Origin: a virus
Virus record (IMG/VR): IMGVR_UViG_3300032160_001553
Span: 1-23,895 of that record
Length of the DNA stretch: 23,895 bases
Reading direction: 5' to 3' (one strand)
Shown one piece after another: positions 1 to 4,820 of this stretch. Numbering within the stretch: the stretch's first letter is position 1; each line of letters begins with the position of its first letter. The position numbers and the translations under genes are program-made. The notes under the pieces were generated by a model that made no database searches, was not told the DNA's origin, and was given only the letters and a program-made list of their open reading frames with translations.

Positions 1-996
1 CGGCCGGTCGTCGGCTTCTACATCAACGCGCTTTACTCCCCCTGGAGACAGAACTGGAAAGCTCTCGCCCAGGAGTGGCACGAGGCGAACGAAGAGAAAA
101 ATCCGGAGAAAATGAAAGCGTTCATCAACCTCCGACTTGGCGAGACGTGGGAAGAGGCCGGCGATTCGCTCGAGCCCCACACGCTCCGACATCGATGCGA
201 GGAGTATCCCGCGGACGTTCCGAACGGCGTCGCGCTCCTCACAGCGTCAGTGGACGTCCAGGGCGATCGACTCGAAGTCGCCGTCAAGGGATGGGGCAAA
301 GGCGAGGAGTCATGGCTGATCGCGTACCAGCAGTTCTTCGGGGACCCCGGTCAGGGCGATGTATGGAACGATGTCGACGAGTTTCTCCTCACCGAGTTCG
401 AGCATGAGTCCGGCCGGAAGATGCGGATCCATTGCACGATGATCGACTCCGGCGGTCACAACTCCGACGACGTGTACCGCTTCGTGAAAGCTCGACAACG
501 CCGGCGGATCTATGCCCTCAAGGGATCGAGCGAGGCGGCGAAAGAGATCCTTGGGAAGTTCTCGCTTAACAATTCGTATCGCGTGAAGCTTTACACGATC
601 GGGACCGACACGGCGAAGGATCGGATCTTCGCGCGGATGAAGATTCCCGCTCCAGGGCCCGGATACATGCATCTCCCGCATTTCATCGACGACGAGTACC
701 TCGAGCAGCTCACGTCCGAGAAGCGGGTCCGGCGAGTAAAAAAGGGCGGACAGTTCGTTCGCGAGTACATCAAGACGCGAGCTCGAAACGAGGCGCTCGA
801 TCTGGAGGTCTACACGCTCGCCGCGCTCTATGCGATCGGACAATGGCGCCTCAACAAACTCGGCGAGCTCGCCGAGGAGATGGCTCTGCCGCCCGGCGAT
901 GTGGTCAAACCGGAGGCGAAACCCCAGACAGAGGCACCCGCACGGCCGGCGATTCGGCACCAAACAGGGGGCTCGTCCTGGGTGAAAAACTGGTAA
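1..996 (+). CDS. terL: Terminase large subunit, GpA family, 5' truncated by window edge
   Basis: This is the C-terminal 331 residues of a lambda gpA-type terminase, the motor that cuts concatemeric DNA and pumps it into the prohead. The frame is open from the first base, so the N-terminal ATPase domain lies outside the window. What remains starts with the family pattern GFYINALYSPW followed by FINLRLGETWEE. The nuclease domain follows: SVDVQGDRLEV (Asp codon at 253, a candidate metal ligand) and IDSGGHNSDDVYRF (Asp codon at 445). The C-terminus is Pro/Ala-rich and ends SSWVKNW. GpA-type terminases are usually 600-700 residues, so about half is missing. The family normally packages from cos sites, but no cos site is visible here. 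Family assignment is firm; the catalytic residues are assigned by analogy. Confidence 0.93.
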   Translation, partial: RPVVGFYINALYSPWRQNWKALAQEWHEANEEKNPEKMKAFINLRLGETWEEAGDSLEPHTLRHRCEEYPADVPNGVALLTASVDVQGDRLEVAVKGWGKGEESWLIAYQQFFGDPGQGDVWNDVDEFLLTEFEHESGRKMRIHCTMIDSGGHNSDDVYRFVKARQRRRIYALKGSSEAAKEILGKFSLNNSYRVKLYTIGTDTAKDRIFARMKIPAPGPGYMHLPHFIDDEYLEQLTSEKRVRRVKKGGQFVREYIKTRARNEALDLEVYTLAALYAIGQWRLNKLGELAEEMALPPGDVVKPEAKPQTEAPARPAIRHQTGGSSWVKNW

Positions 997-1140
997 TTCG
1001 ATCATGGGATCACTTCGAGGAATGGCAAGCGGCCGCGAGGAAACGGGGCAAGGCACGCGATCTGAGTTATTGGGGGGGGGGTTACCCCGGCGGATCGCTC
1101 CTGGGGGCTCTAATGCGAAACTCCCTAAAGTCTGGGGAGG

Positions 1141-1158
1141 ATGTTCCACGTGGAACAT
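1141..1158. promoter_or_regulatory. parS-like centromere palindrome
   Basis: ATGTTCCACGTGGAACAT is a perfect 18-base palindrome. Its central 16 bases, TGTTCCACGTGGAACA, fit the bacterial chromosomal parS pattern TGTTNCACGTGNAACA bound by ParB. The TGTTCC form is the one I recall from Pseudomonas-type parS sites. It lies in a non-coding gap, so the coding constraint does not explain it. No parA or parB gene is in the window, so it would act with a host ParB or with a phage parB elsewhere. It could instead be an operator for another dimeric DNA-binding protein. Confidence 0.7.
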
Positions 1159-1169
1159 TCCCCTAAAGT

Positions 1170-1331
1170 CCTGACCAGAACCCTGCTTTACTGAGGGGTA
1201 ACCGACCCTCTGGTCACCGACGTGATCTTGCGGGTGAGTCGGCTTAGGAATAGGCTCGTTTCAGTAACGGGCCGAACGGATGCTGAACACACCCGCCCAG
1301 CCCTGACCAGATCGCCTTTACCGGAGGCAAC
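1170..1331 (+). repeat. Two imperfect direct copies of a ~30-base sequence
   Basis: CCTGACCAGA followed a few bases later by CTTTACTGAGGGGTAAC (1170-1202) recurs as CCTGACCAGA then CTTTACCGGAGGCAAC (1302-1331). The second copy supplies the ribosome binding site of the gene at 1332; the first leads into no gene. They could be a duplicated leader or paired protein-binding sites. Confidence 0.45.
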
Positions 1332-1583
1332 ATGGCTTACTCAAAAGTACCTGCATCTTCCCTACAAGACAACCGTCCCGCTTACACCGGAAACCTGATC
1401 GGACCCCTCTTCGAGCTGATCGAAAGAACCGTCCCGTCGACTCCTATCGAGGACGACGACGAGATCATGCTCGAACGCCAGATCCGCCTGGAAAAACAAC
1501 GACAGCGCGATGCGGAAATGTTAAGCCGCCGAGGACCGATGACGATTGCCGAGGTCCTCGATCGCAGCTCGATCCGCGCGTAA
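1332..1583 (+). CDS. Small hypothetical protein, 83 aa
   Basis: I do not recognise this protein. The start is well supported: GGAGG lies a few bases before the ATG, in the same GGAGGCAA(C/G) context that also precedes the internal capsid start at 5580. The N-terminal half is polar with aromatic residues. Residues from about 36 form an acidic cluster (EDDDEI) followed by a strongly charged, helix-prone stretch rich in Arg, Gln and Glu (LERQIRLEKQRQRDAEML), and the C-terminus reads MTIAEVLDRSS. There is no signal peptide, membrane segment or Cys. It is the first gene of the accessory-looking cassette between terminase and the neck gene, downstream of the parS-like site. It might be a small DNA- or protein-binding factor, but nothing shows that directly. 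Confidence 0.7.
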   Translation: MAYSKVPASSLQDNRPAYTGNLIGPLFELIERTVPSTPIEDDDEIMLERQIRLEKQRQRDAEMLSRRGPMTIAEVLDRSSIRA

Positions 1584-1597
1584 TGTCCGGCCGTAAC

Positions 1598-1626
1598 TTG
1601 TGCTCGCAGTCAAAGGCGCTTAGGTT
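1598..1626 (+). promoter_or_regulatory. Possible sigma70-type promoter
   Basis: TTGTGC (1598-1603) and TAGGTT (1621-1626) are separated by exactly 17 bases, upstream of the gene at 1650. The -35 is fair and the -10 poor. The call rests on spacing, the intergenic position and the cassette's own downstream terminator. Confidence 0.25.
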
Positions 1627-1649
1627 TATCACAAAAGGGAGAACATCAC

Positions 1650-2195
1650 ATGACGCAAATCGATCAACAAGAAGTGCCGCAACCGAACGCGAACGCCCGT
1701 TTCATCGTCAATAAACTCTTGCTGTGGCTCATCCTCGTGCCTCTGCTCATCGTGCTCGCGTTCGTTCTATTCGGCGGAATCGCGCATGGGCAAACAAACG
1801 CGGCCAGCGCGGACTCGTGCCTGATCGTGAAGCACAAGGGAACAGTCGGCCGGCGCCTGATGTGGACGGCACTGATCGGGGTCCCGATCGCTCCTGGGGC
1901 GAAGTACGATTACGTCGATTCGATTCGGCTCCCGAATGCGAAGATGAGCTACGGGGGAAAAGAACTCAAGAACATCGAGGGATCCGGAACACACGTCGTC
2001 GTGATCGACAAGTTCAGTCCCGACGTGCTCGCCTCGGCTCGACAGAGCTGTCCCGTTCAAATTCCATCCGCGGCGCCAACCCCTGAAGCTAAAGCACTCC
2101 CCGCGGCGGCGCCCGAACAGCACAGGGTATGCCTCGAAGAGATGACTTACGCAGACGGGAACAGCTTTTGCACGAAGTACGCGGATCGGCACTGA
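1650..2195 (+). CDS. Membrane-anchored or exported Cys-containing protein, 181 aa
   Basis: The function is not recognised. A ribosome site (AAAAGGGAG) precedes the ATG. After a polar N-terminus of about 20 residues there is one long hydrophobic segment, about residues 21-46 (LLLWLILVPLLIVLAFVLF), which could be an N-terminal anchor or an uncleaved signal. Cleavage near AHGQ (46-48) is possible. The rest should face the periplasm or outside. It has four cysteines (57, 134, 161, 174), which could pair as disulfides, and a Pro/Ala-rich linker at about 138-156 that sets off a short C-terminal Cys hairpin. Its place in a self-contained cassette between terminase and head genes fits a moron, such as a cell-envelope or superinfection-exclusion factor, but this is inference from position and topology only. 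Confidence 0.75.
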   Translation: MTQIDQQEVPQPNANARFIVNKLLLWLILVPLLIVLAFVLFGGIAHGQTNAASADSCLIVKHKGTVGRRLMWTALIGVPIAPGAKYDYVDSIRLPNAKMSYGGKELKNIEGSGTHVVVIDKFSPDVLASARQSCPVQIPSAAPTPEAKALPAAAPEQHRVCLEEMTYADGNSFCTKYADRH

Positions 2196-2207
2196 GGGAG
2201 CGAATCG

Positions 2208-2369
2208 ATGAATAAGAAACTTTCGAGAACGGTCTCACTCTACCTCGCGGCGATCGGTCGCAAGGGGGGCCGCATGACGTCGCCGGCGAAGAAACGGTCC
2301 TCGGCCGAGAACGGCAAGCTCGGCGGACGGCCTAGAAAAAATCGCGGTTCCCGCACTATTACGTTATAA
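2208..2369 (+). CDS. Tiny basic protein, 53 aa, with GRKGG and GGRPRK motifs
   Basis: This short reading frame starts 13 bases after the previous stop behind the ribosome site GAGGGAG. The protein is highly basic, with the pattern LAAIGRKGGRM near the middle and NGKLGGRPRKNRG near the end. Small phage and plasmid proteins with IGRKGG and GGRPRK elements are common, and the GRPRK core resembles an AT-hook that inserts into the minor groove of DNA. That makes DNA binding plausible. It is the last gene before the terminator at 2397, and its stop overlaps an exact TATAAT (2365-2370), which looks accidental because no -35 fits. Function is otherwise unknown. Confidence 0.6.
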   Translation: MNKKLSRTVSLYLAAIGRKGGRMTSPAKKRSSAENGKLGGRPRKNRGSRTITL

Positions 2370-2396
2370 TGGCTCATCTCGTTCGTGATTTCGGAC

Positions 2397-2431
2397 GCTC
2401 CCGAGGCTCAGGTCTCGGGGGCTTTTTCTTT
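2397..2431 (+). terminator. Rho-independent terminator ending the accessory cassette
   Basis: The stem GCTCCCGAG (2397-2405) pairs with CTCGGGGGC (2414-2422), nine pairs including one G-U, with an 8-base loop. It is followed at once by TTTTTCTTT. The other strand has no T run, so it acts on + strand transcripts only. It separates the small genes from the head operon. Confidence 0.88.
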
Positions 2432-2501
2432 GTTACGCTAGTAACTACGTGAGAACCTGTCACCTAAAACCTTTCTGCTCTGCGGGTTACCTTCCGATTT
2501 A
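2432..2501 (+). promoter_or_regulatory. Gap where the head-operon promoter is expected
   Basis: The strong terminator just upstream means that the head genes need either a promoter here or antitermination. I see no good sigma70 pair. There is a small inverted repeat, GTTAC-GCTA-GTAAC (2432-2445), which could be an activator or operator site. There is also no Shine-Dalgarno before the ATG at 2502, so a start close to the transcript 5' end is possible. Confidence 0.25.
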
Positions 2502-3116
2502 ATGGCTCCGATTATCCCCGATGACGTTCCGAGTCGCTTCGCGGCCGGGACGACGGTGAAATTCCATCGATCGTTCGACGATTATCTCGCCTCGGACGGA
2601 TGGGCGTACACGTTTTACGCGAACGGCGCCTCGGCCGTTTTCAATCAAGAGGCGACAACGAACGCGGACGGACAATCGTTCGACATCGTCATCCCAGCGA
2701 CGAAGACGAACGTCCCGGCCGGCCGCTATCAATGCGCGGAAGTCTTGACGAACGCGACGACGGGCGAAGTCGTTCATCCGTCCGACGACATGCTCCAACT
2801 GAACATCGAGGCGAACGTCGCGACGGCCGCGGCCGGCTCGTTCGTCTCGCACATTGAGCGAATGCTCACCGTAATCGAAGCGGCTCTCGAAGGGCGATTG
2901 TCGGCCGATCTCATGAGCTATCAAATCGCCGGCCGTGCGGTCGTCAAGATCCCGGCGAAGGATCTTCTCTGGTTTCGCGGTCACTACCGCTCGAAGCTCT
3001 TCCAACTCCAGAACCCCGGACGCCTGGGATCCCCGGTCGTCGTCGCTTTCACGAATGAACCGGAAGAACCAACTTACCCGCCGACGTGGGTCGACGTCAC
3101 AGGTCTCGATCGATGA
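2502..3116 (+). CDS. Neck or head-tail connector candidate with gpW-like C-terminal domain, 204 aa
   Basis: Residues 1-108 look like a beta-rich, Ig-like domain (TTVKFHRSFDDYLASDGWAY, then alternating hydrophobic strands). Residues 115-166 are helical and follow a gpW-like pattern: a helix (IERMLTVIEAALEGR), then SYQIAGRAVVKIP, then a second helix (KDLLWFRGHYRSKL). gpW of lambda closes the filled head and gives the tail a docking surface. Related two-part proteins sit beside the portal in many prophages, as here. The last four bases overlap the portal start (ATGA), suggesting translational coupling. No ribosome site is visible before the ATG. The C-terminal likeness is by pattern only, so the exact neck role is an inference. 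Confidence 0.65.
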   Translation: MAPIIPDDVPSRFAAGTTVKFHRSFDDYLASDGWAYTFYANGASAVFNQEATTNADGQSFDIVIPATKTNVPAGRYQCAEVLTNATTGEVVHPSDDMLQLNIEANVATAAAGSFVSHIERMLTVIEAALEGRLSADLMSYQIAGRAVVKIPAKDLLWFRGHYRSKLFQLQNPGRLGSPVVVAFTNEPEEPTYPPTWVDVTGLDR

Positions 3117-4786
3117 CAAAGCAAACCTCGTGGATCGGCCGCGTCACTCGATCAATCGTTCGCAATCTCGGATTGGCGGTCGGGCTTAGTCTGCGATCGA
3201 ACGCGACGGTCTACTCCGGAGCATCGGGGAGTCGCCTTACGCTCGACTGGATTGCGACGATCCTCTCCGCCGATCAGGAGATCCGCGGGAACCTCCGACT
3301 CTTACGCGCGCGCGGCCGCGAGCTCTCGCGAAACAACCCGATCGCGAAAAACTTTTTGAACTTGCTGATCGCGAACGTCGTCGGACACAAAGGGATCGGA
3401 TATCGTCCCCAGGTCCGAAACAGCGAGGGCAAGTGTCCCTCGTGCGATGGGAAGGGAAAGATCCCCGCGACCGCGGCCGGCGCCGCTGATCAAAAGTGCA
3501 AACCGTGCAACGGCTCGGGGAAGATCAAAGACGTCCTCAGTAAGCCGATCAACGACAAGATCTCCGCGGCGTGGGACGAATGGTGTAAGAAAACAAATTG
3601 CACAGTCGACGGAAGGCTCTCGTTTCGAGGCGTGCAAGAGGTCACCTTGAAAAACACCGCGGCGGATGGTGAAGTCTTCGTCCGCAAAGTCCGCGGGTTC
3701 CCTGGGAACAAGTTCCGATTCGCGCTCCAACTGATCGACGCCGATCAGTGCGATCACTTGTACTCGGTCCCGCCCTCGAAGGACGGAAACGAGATCCGAC
3801 TCGGCGTCGAGGTCGACAAGTGGGGTCGGCCGCTCGCTTATTGGATCAATCCAGGGCATCCGAGCGACCTCGGCGGCTCGCTCTTGCGCGAGCGGATCCC
3901 GGCCGAGGACATCATTCACCTGTACGACATCGAGCGGATCTCGCAGACTCGCGGCGTCACGTGGTTCCATCCGGTCATGCTCCAGCTCCGCATGCTTGAA
4001 GGCTACATCGAGGCCGAGCTCGTCGCGGCTCGAACCGGCGCGGCGAAGATGGGATGGCTCGAATACACGGACGCGTCCGCATACGAGGAACCGAACCCCG
4101 ATCAGAAGCTTGTCTTCGAGGCGAACCCCGGAACGATCGAGACGCTTCCCCCTGGAGTCACGTTCAAAGAGTGGAACCCAGATCACCCGGCGAACGCGTT
4201 TCCGAACTTCGTGATCACGATCCTCCGACAGATCGCGACCGGGCTCGGCGTCTCTTACAACGCGCTCGCCTCCGACCTTGTCGGCGTGAATTACTCCTCG
4301 ATGCGATCTGGACTCCTGATCGAGCGCGATCAGTGGAAACGCGATCAATCCTGGATGATCGAGAACCTTTGCGCTCCCGTCTTCGAAGACTTCCTCGCGT
4401 TCGCTCTGCTTTCGGGCGCCTTAGTTCTCGACTCGAGGGACGACGCGAAGTTCAAGGCCGGCAAGTGGGAACCTCGCGGCTGGCAATGGGTCGACCCGCT
4501 CAAAGACGCGCAAGCGGCGATCCTCTCGATCGGCGCACGGCTCAAGTCGCGCGACTCGATCGTCTCCGAGACGGGCGAGGACATCGAGGAAGTCTTCGAG
4601 CAGATCGCCCAGGAAGAGGCGCTCGCCGAGACGCTCGGTCTCGATCTCACGCTCCCGAGTGCATCGAAACCGCTCGGAGCTCCGGCCGATCAAAGCGTCG
4701 AAGACGACGAGGGCGGAGGATCCTCGGGGACGGCCGGCGACGACGACGAGGGCGACTCAGGCGGCGACGCAAGCGGCAGTAAGTAA
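3113..4786 (+). CDS. Portal protein, lambda family, with inserted zinc knuckle
   Basis: The 557-residue protein forms the dodecameric ring at the head vertex through which DNA enters and leaves. Lambda-family signatures include LSRNNPIAKNFLNLLIANVVG, then AAWDEWCKKTNCTVDGRLSF, then YIEAELVAARTGAAKMGW, and SDLVGVNYSSMRSGLLIERD near residue 410. The start at 3113 (ATGA overlap with the previous stop) gives MTKQTSW; an upstream start at 3086 would add nine Arg-rich residues. Between the conserved GIGYRPQ and the Trp-rich helix lies an extra segment with two CxxCxGxG motifs (Cys 108, 111, 129, 132), as in DnaJ. The C-terminal ~35 residues are a Gly/Asp/Glu-rich disordered tail. The stop begins a TAAGTAAGTAA run that closes all three frames. 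Confidence 0.93.
   Translation: MTKQTSWIGRVTRSIVRNLGLAVGLSLRSNATVYSGASGSRLTLDWIATILSADQEIRGNLRLLRARGRELSRNNPIAKNFLNLLIANVVGHKGIGYRPQVRNSEGKCPSCDGKGKIPATAAGAADQKCKPCNGSGKIKDVLSKPINDKISAAWDEWCKKTNCTVDGRLSFRGVQEVTLKNTAADGEVFVRKVRGFPGNKFRFALQLIDADQCDHLYSVPPSKDGNEIRLGVEVDKWGRPLAYWINPGHPSDLGGSLLRERIPAEDIIHLYDIERISQTRGVTWFHPVMLQLRMLEGYIEAELVAARTGAAKMGWLEYTDASAYEEPNPDQKLVFEANPGTIETLPPGVTFKEWNPDHPANAFPNFVITILRQIATGLGVSYNALASDLVGVNYSSMRSGLLIERDQWKRDQSWMIENLCAPVFEDFLAFALLSGALVLDSRDDAKFKAGKWEPRGWQWVDPLKDAQAAILSIGARLKSRDSIVSETGEDIEEVFEQIAQEEALAETLGLDLTLPSASKPLGAPADQSVEDDEGGGSSGTAGDDDEGDSGGDASGSK
3434..3526 (+). other. DnaJ-like double CxxCxGxG zinc motif inside the portal
   Basis: The encoded motifs are CPSCDGKGKI and CKPCNGSGKI, 21 residues apart (first Cys to first Cys). 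In DnaJ, two such motifs supply the four thiolates for one zinc ion. All four Cys and the spacer glycines are intact, so the site should be able to bind zinc. It sits in a loop between conserved portal segments and does not disturb them. Confidence 0.8.
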
Positions 4787-4820
4787 GTAAGAAAATTTCG
4801 CAGTAAGAGGAGCGGCATGT

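Larger units (their letters stand above)
997..1331. other. 335-base non-coding stretch after terminase
   Basis: No convincing gene is present. A frame open from 843 to 1166 and a short one from 1004 have no good start or ribosome site. The stretch holds a run of ten G (1072-1081), a parS-like palindrome (1141-1158) flanked on both sides by CCCTAAAGTC-type sequence, and two imperfect copies of a sequence of about 30 bases (1170-1202 and 1302-1331). A weak promoter-like pair, TTGCGG then 17 bases then TAGGCT, starts near 1229, but the -10 match is poor. Confidence 0.6.

Noticed and set aside
310-1158. Long minus-strand frame whose protein would start MFHVEH
   Set aside because: Its start is produced by the parS-like palindrome, and the rest is antisense to the terminase gene. 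The sequence is Arg/Leu/Asp-rich shadow typical of GC-rich DNA, without a ribosome site.
843-1166. Frame that overlaps the terminase end and continues with SWDHFEEWQAAARKRGKARD
   Set aside because: The post-terminase part looks mildly protein-like, but it has no start codon near the gap, includes a G10 run and ends across the palindrome. The terminase itself ends naturally at 996. A sequencing slip at the G run could change this view.
2365-2370. Exact TATAAT as a promoter
   Set aside because: No -35 element at 16-18 bases, no extended -10, and a transcript from it would meet the terminator at once. It overlaps a stop codon and is probably chance.
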